Assembly (NCBI GenBank): GCA_046331705.1
Contig: JAXLQJ010000062.1
Location: 1 to 41,214 of the forward strand
Reading direction: 5' to 3'
DNA length: 41,214 nucleotides
Source: JADJOY01 sp046331705 [NCBI: bacterium]
Lineage (GTDB): Bacteria; JADJOY01
This document shows positions 25,456 to 33,581 of this stretch, one piece after another. Below the pieces are notes generated by a model, which was not told the DNA's origin, did no database searches, and saw nothing but the letters and a program-made list of their open reading frames with translations. Each line of letters starts with the position of its first letter. Position 1 is the first letter of the stretch. Position numbers and translations under genes: made by a program.

Positions 25456-27213
25456 ATGACCGCCCCGCTCGATCTCTCCGGCATCCGCGTGACGCCGCCA
25501 TGGTGGCGGAAATGGCGCACGTTCGTGACCGGCGCGTCGGCGGTGACGATGGCCACGTTCACGGACGCGCTCGCCGAAGTCTACGAGGACCGCAGCGCCT
25601 TCCTCCTCGACAAGCCGATCGAAGCGAGCTGGTTCACCGGCAACGTCCTCTCGTACCGCGACCTGAACCGTTTCGTGCGGCGCGCCGCCGATCTGCTCGC
25701 GAGGCTCGGCGTGCGCCACGGCGATCGCATCGCGCTGGCCACCTCGAACCGCATCGAGATCGCGATCGTCGAGTTCGGCGCGCAGCGCCTCGGCGCCGTG
25801 CCCGTGCCGATCAACTACATGCTCACGCGTGACGAGATCCGCCAGCTCGTCGAGCGCTCGGGCGCCACGGTGATGGTGACCGATCGCAGCGTCTTCCACG
25901 GCACGCTCCGCGACACCGCGGCGCTGCCGTCGATCGCGCATTGGATCATGGTCACGAACCAGGTGACGCCCGCGGGCGTCCATTCCTTCGACGAGCTGAT
26001 GAGCGCCGCCGGCGAGGACCGCACTCCGGCGCTGGTGGCGCCCGACGATCCCGCCGTCATCTTCTTCACCGCCGGCACCACCGGCCTGCCGAAGGGCGCG
26101 GTCCTCACCAGCGGCGGGCTCATGAACGGCTTCCTGCGCTACGCGCGCCTGGCCGCGTTCATGCCCACGTCCACGTCGCACCTGGCGCTCTTGGTGATGC
26201 CGCTCGCGCACACCGGCGGTCACCAGAATCTCTTGATCCAGCTCGCGCTGGCGCGTCCTTGCCTGGTGATGGGCCGCTTCGACCCCGCCGCGATCCTCGA
26301 CTTCATCGAGCGCTACCGCTGCACCATGTTCGCCGGCATCCCGGCGATGTACCGGATGCTCCTCGAGGCGGGCGCCCGAAGCCGCGATCTCACGTCGATT
26401 CGGGTCTGGGGCGGCGGCGGCGACGCCTTTCCCCAGGAGCTCGTGAACGAGTTCCGGCGGCTCACCGAACGCCGCATCGGCCCGTTCCGGCGCTCGGCGG
26501 CGTTCATCACCGGCTATGGCTTGGCGGAGACCGCGGGACAGGTGTCGATCTCGATCACCCCGTTCCTGGCCGGCGGCGACGCGTGCGTCGGGTTCTTCCT
26601 GCCCGGCGTGAAGTGGCGACTGGTGGACGAGAACGGACGCGACGTCGCCCCCGGCCAAGTCGGCGAGCTCTGGCTCAAGACCAGCGGCCTCATGAAGGGC
26701 TACTGGGAAGACGCCGAAGGCACCGCGAAAGCCATCACTCCCGACGGCTGGTTTCGAACCGGCGACCTCCTGAAGCGCGGCAATCGCTTCCGCAATCACT
26801 TCGTCGCCCGCGAGAAGGACATGATCAAGGTGGGCGGCTACAGCGTCTTTCCCGCCGAGGTCGAGCGCGAGCTGGCGAGCCACCCCGACATCGAGCGCTG
26901 CGTGGTGGTCGGGCTTCCCCACCCCACCAAGGGCGAGCTACCGGTGGCCGCGGTGATCCGGCGGGACGGTGCGACGGCGACCGAGGACGAGATCCTCGCG
27001 TGGACCGAGGGACGGATCGCCGCGTATCGCCGCCCACGGCGCGTGGTCTTCGTCGACGGCATCCCCGAGAACTTCGCGATGAAACCACTGCGCCGCCACG
27101 TGAAGAACCAACTCCTCGAGATGGGTGTCGTCGCCGAGTCGCGCGGCGACCGCGAGCGCCAAGGCACCCGCGGCGGCGCCGCGCATCCGTCCGACCTTTC
27201 CGCTCACCCGTGA
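25456..27213 (+). CDS. AMP-dependent acyl-CoA synthetase/ligase
   Basis: 585 residues. The P-loop-like A3 motif FFTAGTTGLPKG (about 203-214) is followed by ITGYGLAETAG (A5), GWFRTGDLLKRG (A7), EKDMIKVGGYSVFPAEVE (A8), and the catalytic lysine Lys543 in FAMKPLRRH (A10). All key motifs of the ANL superfamily are present, so it should activate a carboxylic acid to acyl-AMP and then acyl-CoA. The substrate is not predictable by eye. ATG at 25456 gives the full domain. Downstream, a 28-base gap leads to the thiolase-like gene. In the cluster it would commit the acid made by the aldehyde dehydrogenase, or imported from outside, to CoA-bound degradation. Confidence 0.93.
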   Translation: MTAPLDLSGIRVTPPWWRKWRTFVTGASAVTMATFTDALAEVYEDRSAFLLDKPIEASWFTGNVLSYRDLNRFVRRAADLLARLGVRHGDRIALATSNRIEIAIVEFGAQRLGAVPVPINYMLTRDEIRQLVERSGATVMVTDRSVFHGTLRDTAALPSIAHWIMVTNQVTPAGVHSFDELMSAAGEDRTPALVAPDDPAVIFFTAGTTGLPKGAVLTSGGLMNGFLRYARLAAFMPTSTSHLALLVMPLAHTGGHQNLLIQLALARPCLVMGRFDPAAILDFIERYRCTMFAGIPAMYRMLLEAGARSRDLTSIRVWGGGGDAFPQELVNEFRRLTERRIGPFRRSAAFITGYGLAETAGQVSISITPFLAGGDACVGFFLPGVKWRLVDENGRDVAPGQVGELWLKTSGLMKGYWEDAEGTAKAITPDGWFRTGDLLKRGNRFRNHFVAREKDMIKVGGYSVFPAEVERELASHPDIERCVVVGLPHPTKGELPVAAVIRRDGATATEDEILAWTEGRIAAYRRPRRVVFVDGIPENFAMKPLRRHVKNQLLEMGVVAESRGDRERQGTRGGAAHPSDLSAHP

Positions 27214-27241
27214 CCCGCACCAGCCGGAGGAAGCGAATCCC

Positions 27242-28414
27242 GTGAGTCGACATCCCCTCAAAGGAACCCACGCGCTGGCGGGCTTCGGCCTCTCCAAGTT
27301 CGGCAAGGTGTGGGGGACGAGCTGCCTGGGCTTCACGCTCGAGGCCTGCAAGAACGCCATCGAGGACTGTGGCATCCCACGCGACGAGATCGACGGCTGC
27401 CTGGTGTCGATGCCGGCCGTGATGGGCGAGCAGCACGGCTGGGCCACGCGCGTCGCCGCCCACCTCGGGCTCGAGCCGAGGCTGGCCTGCACCATGGACA
27501 TGGGCGGCGCCACTCCAATCGGCATGATCCAGACCGCCGCGCTCTACATCGAGGCGGGCATGGCGAATGCCGTGATCTGCTGCTTCGGCATGCAGAACAA
27601 TCCGCAAGGAATGGTGCCGCAGCTCTTCGGCAGCCAGTTCGCGATCCCGTACGGCGACATCGGCGCCATCACGTTCATGGCGCACGTCGGTCGCCGCCAG
27701 ATGCACCTCTACGGCTACACCAGCCCGCAATACGGCGAGATCGCCTCGGCGTTTCGCTACCACGCGTCGATGAACCCGCTGGCGCAAAAGCGCGAGCCCT
27801 TCAGCGTGGAGGATCACCAGCGCTCGCCGTGGATCGTCGAGCCGATGCACCTCCTCGACTGCTGCCTCGTCACCGACGGCGGCGGCGCCGTGATCGTGAC
27901 CAGCGTCGAGCGCGCGCGCGACTTGAAGCAACCCGTGGTCGTCATCGCCGGCGCCGGGCAAGAGCACGGCGCCGAGATGATCTTTCCGGTGCTGCCCCGA
28001 AGCGAGCTGCCCTCGGGTGCGCGCGCCGCGCGCGCGGCCTTCGGCATGGCCGGCGTGCTGCCCCACGACGTGGACGTGGCCATGCTCTACGACGGCTTCA
28101 CGCCGCTGGTGATGCACGAGCTCGAGGCGTTCGGTTTCGCGCGCCATGGCGAGGTCGGACCGTGGGTGGCGACCGGTGCGTTGCGCCTCGGGGGCGAGCT
28201 TCCCACCAACACCCACGGCGGATTGCTCTCCGAAGGCCACCTCTTCGGCGTCGGTCACATCGCCGAGGGCATGCGACAGATCCGGCGCAGCGCCGGCGAG
28301 CGCCAGGTCGCCGACGCGGAGGTGGTGTTCGTCACCGGCTTCGGCGGCGCCCCCCACGAAGCTCCGCCCACGCTGAGCTACACGACGATGGTGCTCACGC
28401 CGGATCCGCGATGA
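27242..28414 (+). CDS. Thiolase-superfamily protein without catalytic cysteines (lipid-transfer/Ltp2-like)
   Basis: 390 residues with the thiolase fold pattern of the SCP-x/lipid-transfer branch: LEACKNAIEDCGIPRDEIDG, IEAGMANAVICCFGMQNN, and NTHGGLLSEGHLFGVGHIAEG. The usual nucleophilic Cys of the CxS motif is absent; this region reads MDMGGAT (residues about 86-92), and the second Cys motif reads VTGFGG. The NEAF box is replaced by LYDGFTP. Proteins of this kind paired with a DUF35 OB-fold protein include the steroid side-chain retro-aldolase Ltp2 and related thiolases that need a partner. The pair partner follows at 28556. The start is GTG with GGAGGAAG upstream. Aldolase activity is inference from family and neighbour. 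Confidence 0.85.
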   Translation: MSRHPLKGTHALAGFGLSKFGKVWGTSCLGFTLEACKNAIEDCGIPRDEIDGCLVSMPAVMGEQHGWATRVAAHLGLEPRLACTMDMGGATPIGMIQTAALYIEAGMANAVICCFGMQNNPQGMVPQLFGSQFAIPYGDIGAITFMAHVGRRQMHLYGYTSPQYGEIASAFRYHASMNPLAQKREPFSVEDHQRSPWIVEPMHLLDCCLVTDGGGAVIVTSVERARDLKQPVVVIAGAGQEHGAEMIFPVLPRSELPSGARAARAAFGMAGVLPHDVDVAMLYDGFTPLVMHELEAFGFARHGEVGPWVATGALRLGGELPTNTHGGLLSEGHLFGVGHIAEGMRQIRRSAGERQVADAEVVFVTGFGGAPHEAPPTLSYTTMVLTPDPR

Positions 28415-28456
28415 GACGAGTGCGCGCGCCGCGCGAAGCTCGACGGGTGCGCGGGG

Positions 28457-28476
28457 GCGCGGGGGCCACCCCGCGC
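28457..28476 (+). other. Intercistronic hairpin
   Basis: GCGCGGGG (28457-28464) and CCCCGCGC (28469-28476) form an 8-bp perfect stem with a GCCA loop in the 141-base gap between the thiolase-like and DUF35 genes. There is no T-tract. The gap also holds a short Arg-rich open frame that I do not consider a gene. Confidence 0.4.
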
Positions 28477-28555
28477 GCCACCTGCGCTCGGCTCACCTCG
28501 GCGACCCGCACCAAGGCCGCTCCCGACGCTCGACTCCGCAGCTGAGGTAAGGACC

Positions 28556-28972
28556 ATGTTCACGATCGACAAACCATTGCCTTCGCCCACCGAGGATACG
28601 GAGGCCTATTGGGACGCCACCCGCGAGGGTCGTCTGGTGGTCTCGACCTGCGGCGCGTGCACGCACCGCTTCCTGCCGCCGGCCAAGATCTGCCCGAGAT
28701 GCCTGTCGGACGCGGTGAGCTTCCAGCCCGTCACGGGCCGCGGCCGGGTGTTCTCGTGGATCGTCGTTCACCGCCCGCAGCACCCGGCGTTCATGGAGGA
28801 CGCGCCCTACAACGTGGTCATCGTCGAGCTCGACGAGGGGCCGCGCATGCACGGTCGCCTCGTCGACACCGACCTCGCCACCGTCCAGGTCGGCACTCCC
28901 GTGGAAGTCGCGTTCCAGAAGATCAACGACCAGATCACCTTGCCCGTCTTCCGGGCGGTGACCGGTACGTAA
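28556..28972 (+). CDS. DUF35 OB-fold/zinc-ribbon protein (acyl-CoA-associated)
   Basis: 138 residues. An N-terminal helix (TEDTEAYWDATREGRLVVSTC) leads to a rubredoxin-like zinc ribbon with Cys32, Cys35, Cys46 and Cys49 (CGAC, CPRC), then an OB-fold (GRGRVFSWIVVHRPQHPAF, YNVVIVELDEGPRMHGRLV). The family is known as obligate partners of thiolase-like enzymes and hydratases, such as the ChsH2 DUF35 domain with Ltp2, or BbsA with BbsB. The ATG follows a GAGGTAAGG ribosome site. Its position after the cysteine-less thiolase supports a two-subunit enzyme. Confidence 0.9.
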   Translation: MFTIDKPLPSPTEDTEAYWDATREGRLVVSTCGACTHRFLPPAKICPRCLSDAVSFQPVTGRGRVFSWIVVHRPQHPAFMEDAPYNVVIVELDEGPRMHGRLVDTDLATVQVGTPVEVAFQKINDQITLPVFRAVTGT

Positions 28973-28985
28973 AGGACGAATCGCC

Positions 28986-30137
28986 ATGGACTTCAACTTC
29001 ACGCCCGAGCAGGAAGCCTATCGTCAGATGATCCGCGCCTTCGTGAAGCGCGAGACCTCTCCCGAGCTGGATCGCGAGATCGAGGAGAACGAGCGCTTTC
29101 CCGAAGAGCTTAGCCCCAAGCTCGCCGCCACCGGCATCTACGGCGTGTGCTTCCCCGAGGAATACGGCGGCACCGGCGGCAACGCCATCGACTTCGCGCT
29201 CACCGTGGAAGAGCTCGCGTACGGCAGCGAGGCCGCCGCCGCGTGCTACCTGCTGCCGGTCTTCTTCGCCGGCCAGATGGTGCTCTTGAACGGCAGCGAG
29301 GAGCAGAAGAAGAAGTACCTGCCGCAGATCATCGCCGGGAAGCTCAAGGGCTGCTTCGCCCTCACCGAGCCGGGCGCGGGGTCGGACGCCGCGGCCATCG
29401 TCACGAAAGGGGTGGCCGACGGGCCGGACCACTTCGTGCTCAACGGCTACAAGCACTACATCTCGGGCGCCGACGTCGCCGACTACATCATGACGTGCAC
29501 GCGCACCGACTCGGATCGCTACAACGGCATCACGATCTTCATGGTGGATCGGCGCGCGCCGGGCGTGTCGATCCGCAAGGTTCCCAAGCTCGGCTCGCGG
29601 TGCATGAGCCTGTGCGAGATCACCTACGAGAACGTGCGGGTGCCCACCGACATGATCATCGGCGGTCCCGAGGCGCTCAACCGCGGCTGGTACCAGATGA
29701 TGTCGAGTCTCGACATGGAACGGATCATGGTCGCGGCCTCGCACGTGGCGCTCGCCCAGAAGGCCTACGAGCAGGCCCTCGATCACGCCAAGGTGCGCGA
29801 GCAGTTCGGACGCGTGATCGCGAAGTTCCAGGCCATCCAATGGCAGCTCGTGAACATGGCCATCGACATCGAGGCGGGGCGGAACCTGGTTTACAAGGCC
29901 GCGTGGAAGGCGGCCTCGGGCGACCGCATGTCGATGGACGGCTCGATCGCCAAGGTGTTCTGCACCGAGATGGCGGCGCGCGTCACCCAATCGGCGATGC
30001 AGGTGGTGGGCGGCCAGAGCTACCTGATGGAATCCGATCTCCAGCGCTGGACGCGCATGGCGCTGCTCGGCCCGATCGGCATGGGCACCAACAACATCCA
30101 GCGCATGATCATCGCCACCAGCCTCGGGCTGGTGTGA
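28986..30137 (+). CDS. Acyl-CoA dehydrogenase (second copy, distinct from the first)
   Basis: 383 residues. It shows the FAD/acyl-binding CFALTEPGAGSDAAAIVT, LNGYKHYISGADVADY, VREQFGRVIAKFQAIQWQL, and the end segment GPIGMGTNNIQRMIIATSLG. As in the first copy, the C-terminal catalytic Glu position is not acidic (IGMGTN), while Glu245 in LDMERIM takes the helix-G position known from isovaleryl-CoA dehydrogenase. The sequence differs widely from the 24171 copy, so it is not a recent duplicate and may act on a different intermediate. The ATG lies 13 bases after the DUF35 gene, suggesting one transcript. The electron acceptor would be ETF. Confidence 0.93.
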   Translation: MDFNFTPEQEAYRQMIRAFVKRETSPELDREIEENERFPEELSPKLAATGIYGVCFPEEYGGTGGNAIDFALTVEELAYGSEAAAACYLLPVFFAGQMVLLNGSEEQKKKYLPQIIAGKLKGCFALTEPGAGSDAAAIVTKGVADGPDHFVLNGYKHYISGADVADYIMTCTRTDSDRYNGITIFMVDRRAPGVSIRKVPKLGSRCMSLCEITYENVRVPTDMIIGGPEALNRGWYQMMSSLDMERIMVAASHVALAQKAYEQALDHAKVREQFGRVIAKFQAIQWQLVNMAIDIEAGRNLVYKAAWKAASGDRMSMDGSIAKVFCTEMAARVTQSAMQVVGGQSYLMESDLQRWTRMALLGPIGMGTNNIQRMIIATSLGLV

Positions 30138-30140
30138 GCC

Positions 30141-30172
30141 GGCGGGACGCGCTCCCGCGCGTCCGCCGCTCT
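30141..30172 (+). other. Intercistronic imperfect hairpin
   Basis: GGCGGGACGCG and CGCGTCCGCC pair with one bulged base around a CTCC-like loop, a few bases after the second acyl-CoA dehydrogenase stop. Similar to the other GC-rich hairpins between the catabolic genes; no T-tract follows. Confidence 0.33.
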
Positions 30173-30234
30173 CATCGATCCGCGGCAGACACGGACCGGC
30201 CGGAGCCGGTCGCTCGGCAGCGAGGGGGAAACAC

Positions 30235-31113
30235 GTGAGTTGCATGGACGGAAAGGTGGCCATCGTCACCGGTGGCGGACGCGGGATCGGACGCGAGGAA
30301 TGCCTGCTGCTCGCAGCCGAAGGCGCCAAGGTGGTGGTCAACGACTTCGGCGGGGCGCTCTCGGGCGGTGGCCCAGAAGACGGCGGCAGCGATCTCACGC
30401 CGGCGCAGGAAGTCGTCGAGCGGATCCGATCGCAGGGCGGCGAGGCGATCGCCAATGGGGAGAGCGTCACGTCGTTCGAGGGCGCCAAGCGGATCATCGA
30501 CGCCGCCGTGAGCACGTTCGGACGTCTCGACGCGCTGGTGAACAACGCCGGCATCATCCGCGACCGCATGCTCTACAACATGAGCGAGGAGGAGTTCGAC
30601 TCGGTCATCGCCGTCCACCTCAAGGGCCACTTCAATTGCGCGCGCTGGGCGAGCGCCTACTGGCGCGACGAGTTCAAGAAGGGCAACGGCGATACCCGCC
30701 ACATCGTGAACACCACCAGCGGCGCGGGGCTGATCGGCAATCGCGGGCAGACCAATTACGCGGCGGCGAAGGCCGGCATCGCGATGGTGACCCGCGTGTG
30801 GGCGATGGACCTCGAGGCCTACAACGTGAAGGTGAACGCGATCGCGCCGCTGGCGCGCACCCGCATCACCGAGGCCACGTTCGGCAACTTCGAGGCCGAC
30901 GACGGCGGATTCGACATCATGTCGCCCGCCAACATCGCGCCGCTCGCCGTGTTTCTCGCCTCGGATCTCTCGAACGAGATCAGCGGCGAGGTCTTCGGCA
31001 TCCGCGGCGGCGACCTCGACCGCTACTTCACCTGGAGCAACCCCAAGGCGATCAATAAGGACGGCCGTTGGGCGCCCGCCGAGATCGCCGCGCGGATCGG
31101 AGAGTTGTTTTGA
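30235..31113 (+). CDS. SDR-family 3-hydroxyacyl-CoA dehydrogenase (HSD17B4/MFE-2-like)
   Basis: 292 residues. The NAD-binding TGGGRGIGREE lies at the N terminus, VVNDFGGALSGGG follows (a loop typical of multifunctional enzyme 2 dehydrogenases), then NNAGIIRDRML, and the catalytic Ser162, Tyr175 and Lys179 (NYAAAKAG). Length and loop resemble the hydroxyacyl-CoA dehydrogenase part of peroxisomal MFE-2, separated here from its hydratase. It should oxidise a (3R)-hydroxyacyl-CoA to 3-ketoacyl-CoA with NAD+. The GTG at 30235 has AGGGGGAA upstream; an ATG three codons later is an alternative. R-stereochemistry is inferred from the MaoC-type hydratases encoded downstream. Confidence 0.9.
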   Translation: MSCMDGKVAIVTGGGRGIGREECLLLAAEGAKVVVNDFGGALSGGGPEDGGSDLTPAQEVVERIRSQGGEAIANGESVTSFEGAKRIIDAAVSTFGRLDALVNNAGIIRDRMLYNMSEEEFDSVIAVHLKGHFNCARWASAYWRDEFKKGNGDTRHIVNTTSGAGLIGNRGQTNYAAAKAGIAMVTRVWAMDLEAYNVKVNAIAPLARTRITEATFGNFEADDGGFDIMSPANIAPLAVFLASDLSNEISGEVFGIRGGDLDRYFTWSNPKAINKDGRWAPAEIAARIGELF

Positions 31114-31188
31114 ACGAGCGACACCCGGCTGGAGCGCGCGCGGTCCCTCGCGCGCGAGGGTTCGGTCGGCCGTCACGGTGGATGCCTG

Positions 31189-31208
31189 CCCGCCGAGGGA
31201 CCGGCGGG
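31189..31208 (+). other. Intercistronic hairpin
   Basis: CCCGCCG (31189-31195) and CGGCGGG (31202-31208) form a perfect 7-bp stem with a 6-base loop in the 121-base gap after the SDR gene. A second GC-rich near-palindrome (GCGCGCGGTCCCTCGCGCGC, about 31137-31156) lies just upstream. Confidence 0.38.
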
Positions 31209-31234
31209 ACTCCAACAGCTCGAACGGAGCGCGC

Positions 31235-31687
31235 ATGCCCAAACGCGAATTGATCGGCAAGGAAACGGAAGCCACCACGGTGATGATCGACCCGGCGAAG
31301 TCGAGCGAGTTCGCCAAGGTCGTCGGTGAGCTCGACCCGCTCTACCACGACATCGAGGCGGCGCGGCGCGCCGGCTATCCGAACCTGCTCGCGCCGCCCA
31401 CCTACCCCATCGCGTTCATGGCCGAGTCCATGAACCCCGAGCTCTTCTTCGAGCTCGAGCTCAACCTGCCCTCGATCGTCCACGGCGAGCAGGAATTCCT
31501 CTACTTCCAGCCGATCGTGACGGGCCAGGCGCTGACGATGAAGGGGCGCATCGCCGACATGTGGGAGAAGGTCGGTCGTAGCGGCACCCTCGACTTCGTG
31601 GTGATGGAGGCGGCGGCCAGCGATGCCAACGGCCAGCCGGTCTACACCTCGCGACTGACGCTCATCTCGAAGCGCGCCACGGAATGA
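31235..31687 (+). CDS. MaoC-type dehydratase subunit, FAS1-like N-terminal hotdog (HadA-like)
   Basis: 150 residues with a single hot-dog fold: ATTVMIDPAKSSEFAKVVGELDPLYHDIEAARRAGYPNLLAPPTYP is the classic opening of FAS1-like dehydratase subunits, and GEQEFLYFQPIVTGQALTMKGRI follows. The catalytic Asp/His pair of hydratase 2 is normally on the partner subunit, so this half probably binds and positions the acyl chain. It pairs with the next gene (15-base gap) as in the mycobacterial HadA-HadB or ChsH1-ChsH2 systems. The ATG at 31235 starts the conserved part and follows ACGGAGC. Confidence 0.88.
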   Translation: MPKRELIGKETEATTVMIDPAKSSEFAKVVGELDPLYHDIEAARRAGYPNLLAPPTYPIAFMAESMNPELFFELELNLPSIVHGEQEFLYFQPIVTGQALTMKGRIADMWEKVGRSGTLDFVVMEAAASDANGQPVYTSRLTLISKRATE

Positions 31688-31702
31688 GGAGCGGAGGACG
31701 CC

Positions 31703-32104
31703 ATGGCTGAATACCGAGTCGGAGACGAGCTTCCGCCGATGGTCGCGGGCGAGGTGACCCGCGAGCTGATCACGGAGTACTCCCGCGTCTCGAACGATCC
31801 CAACCCGATGCACACCGACGAAGAGCTGGCCCAGACGATGGGTTACCCGACGGTCTACGCCCAGGGGATGCTCGGCATGGCGATGCTCGCCAAGCATCTC
31901 GGACAGGTGGCCGGGATGGGAAAGCTTCGTCAGATCAAGTGTCGCTTCAAGACCATGACCTGGCCGGGCGAGACCATCACCTGCCGCGCCAAGGTCACGG
32001 GCGTCGAGAGCGAGGGTGGCAAGACGCTGGTCAAGGTCGAGATCCACACCGAGAACCAAAACGGCGAGCCCAAGGTGCTCGGCGACGCCACCTTCGAGGC
32101 GTGA
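31703..32104 (+). CDS. MaoC-type (R)-hydratase subunit (HadB-like)
   Basis: 133 residues. The hydratase-2 motif is complete: YSRVSNDPNPMHTDEELAQ, with the Asp and His expected to activate water, and then YPTVYAQGMLGMAMLAKHL. The second half, IKCRFKTMTWPGETITCRAKV, completes the hot-dog fold. It should hydrate trans-2-enoyl-CoA to (3R)-hydroxyacyl-CoA together with the HadA-like subunit before it. The ATG lies downstream of GAGGACGCC. The cluster therefore encodes both a crotonase and a MaoC route for the hydration step. Confidence 0.9.
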   Translation: MAEYRVGDELPPMVAGEVTRELITEYSRVSNDPNPMHTDEELAQTMGYPTVYAQGMLGMAMLAKHLGQVAGMGKLRQIKCRFKTMTWPGETITCRAKVTGVESEGGKTLVKVEIHTENQNGEPKVLGDATFEA

Positions 32105-32148
32105 CGCGTGATGTCGAGCATGCTCAACATCACGCTCGACGCTTCCCC

Positions 32149-32255
32149 GGGGGGCTGTTCCAGCCCCCGCCCCGCCAAGAGCGCGGTCTTGGCGGGGCCC
32201 CACCCCCAAGGCACTCGCTGCGCTCGTGGCTCGCCGCTGGCTCGCGGCAACGACT
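32149..32255 (+). repeat. Dispersed copy of the hairpin element (segment A) with changed but complementary arms
   Basis: A single element matching segment A of the 16151-17045 array lies in the gap between the hydratase and thiolase genes. It keeps hairpin 1 (GGGGCTG-ttc-CAGCCCC, 32151-32167), the CACCCCCAAGGC box and GCTCGCCGCTGGCTCGCGG, but lacks segment B. Hairpin 2 has a different arm sequence, CCCCGCCAAGA (32170-32180) and TCTTGGCGGGG (32187-32197), still perfectly complementary, around a GCGCGG loop. The CGC/GCG pair near the 3' end is CAC/GTG here, again complementary. The changes preserve pairing, so the fold itself seems selected. Confidence 0.85.
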
Positions 32256-32307
32256 CGCGCGTTCGTGACGCGAAACGGCACAACCGACACGATCGGAGAC
32301 GATCCCC

Positions 32308-33543
32308 ATGTTTCCCGTAGACCGACGCCGTGAGCCCGTCCTCGTGGGGTACGTCCGGACGCCGTTCGGACGCGCCGACAAGAAGAAGGGACACCTGCGC
32401 AATCAGCGCTCCGACGATCTCGCCATCCACTTGCTGAAGGCGCTCGTCGAGCGCACCGGTGTCGCGCCCAAGGACGTGGACGAGGTGATCCTGGGCGCCG
32501 TCGAGCTGGTCGGCGAGCAAGCCCACCCGGCGCGAAACGTCGGCTACCTGGCCGACTTCCCGGTCGAGGTCACCGGCCTCACGGTGGAGCGCGCGTGCGT
32601 CACGCCCATGTCTGCGATCCACATCGCGGCGATGAGCGTCGTCTCGAACGTGGGTGATTGTTACATCGCCGGCGGCCTCGACAGCATGACCCACCTGGCC
32701 ATCCCGGTGATGCGCGCGGACATGGACATCTTCGAGGTCATCAACGAGCCCGGCACGCTCATGTCCACCCAGAACCCCAACCCCAAGCTCTTCGACAAGG
32801 TGAATCCGATGGAGCTGACCGGCGGCGTCGCCGCCGAGCGCATGGCCGTGCTCTACGACCTGTCGCGCGAAGAGATGGATCGTTGGGCGCACCAGAGCCA
32901 CGTACGCGCGGTCCGCGCCCACGAGGAGGGCCGCTTCCAGGACGAGATCGTGCCCATCGAGGGTCACCTCGACGACGGCACGCCCTTTCTCATGGACCGG
33001 GATCAGTGCCCGCGGCCGGGATCGAGCTACGAGAAGATCGCGAGTCTGCCCACGCCGTTTCAGTTCGAGGGGGGGCGCGTCACCGCGGCCGCCGCGTCCG
33101 GCCAGGCGGACGGAGCGGCGGTGGTGATGGTCATGTCCCGCGAGAACGCCGAGAGACGCGGGCTCACACCCCTCGCCACGATCCGCGGCATCGCCGTCGC
33201 CGGCTGCGATCCGACCAACCTCGTCTATTCCGCGGTGCCGGCATCGAAGAAGGTTCTGGCCAAGACCGGCATCCGCGCCGACCAGCTCGATCTCATCGAG
33301 TGCAACGAAGCCTTCGCGTGCGCACCGATCATGGTCATGAAGGAGCTCGGCTTCACCGATGCCGAGCGCGTGAACCCCAACGGCGGCGGCTGCGCCCTCG
33401 GCCACCCCGTGGGAGCCACGGGCGCGCGGCTGGTGGGCCATCTGGCTCTCGAGCTCAAGCGACGGGGCGGCCGGTATGGCTTGGCGACGATCTGCGGCGG
33501 TTTCGGCCAAGGCGGAGCAACGCTCATCGAAGTGGAGAGCTGA
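32308..33543 (+). CDS. Thiolase (acetyl-CoA acyltransferase)
   Basis: 411 residues, normal for a degradative thiolase. Unlike the protein at 27242 it has the full catalytic set: nucleophile Cys97 in TVERACVTPMSAIH, the NEAF box (DLIECNEAFACAP), His366 in CALGHPVGATGARL, and Cys396 in TICGGFGQGG. It should cleave 3-ketoacyl-CoA with free CoA to release acetyl-CoA or propionyl-CoA. The ATG at 32308 lies just after the dispersed repeat element; the ribosome site is weak (GGAGACG). It completes the beta-oxidation set. Confidence 0.93.
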   Translation: MFPVDRRREPVLVGYVRTPFGRADKKKGHLRNQRSDDLAIHLLKALVERTGVAPKDVDEVILGAVELVGEQAHPARNVGYLADFPVEVTGLTVERACVTPMSAIHIAAMSVVSNVGDCYIAGGLDSMTHLAIPVMRADMDIFEVINEPGTLMSTQNPNPKLFDKVNPMELTGGVAAERMAVLYDLSREEMDRWAHQSHVRAVRAHEEGRFQDEIVPIEGHLDDGTPFLMDRDQCPRPGSSYEKIASLPTPFQFEGGRVTAAAASGQADGAAVVMVMSRENAERRGLTPLATIRGIAVAGCDPTNLVYSAVPASKKVLAKTGIRADQLDLIECNEAFACAPIMVMKELGFTDAERVNPNGGGCALGHPVGATGARLVGHLALELKRRGGRYGLATICGGFGQGGATLIEVES

Positions 33544-33581
33544 AACCCGAGCAGCCGGCGGCGCGCCGGCAACGAGGCCGA

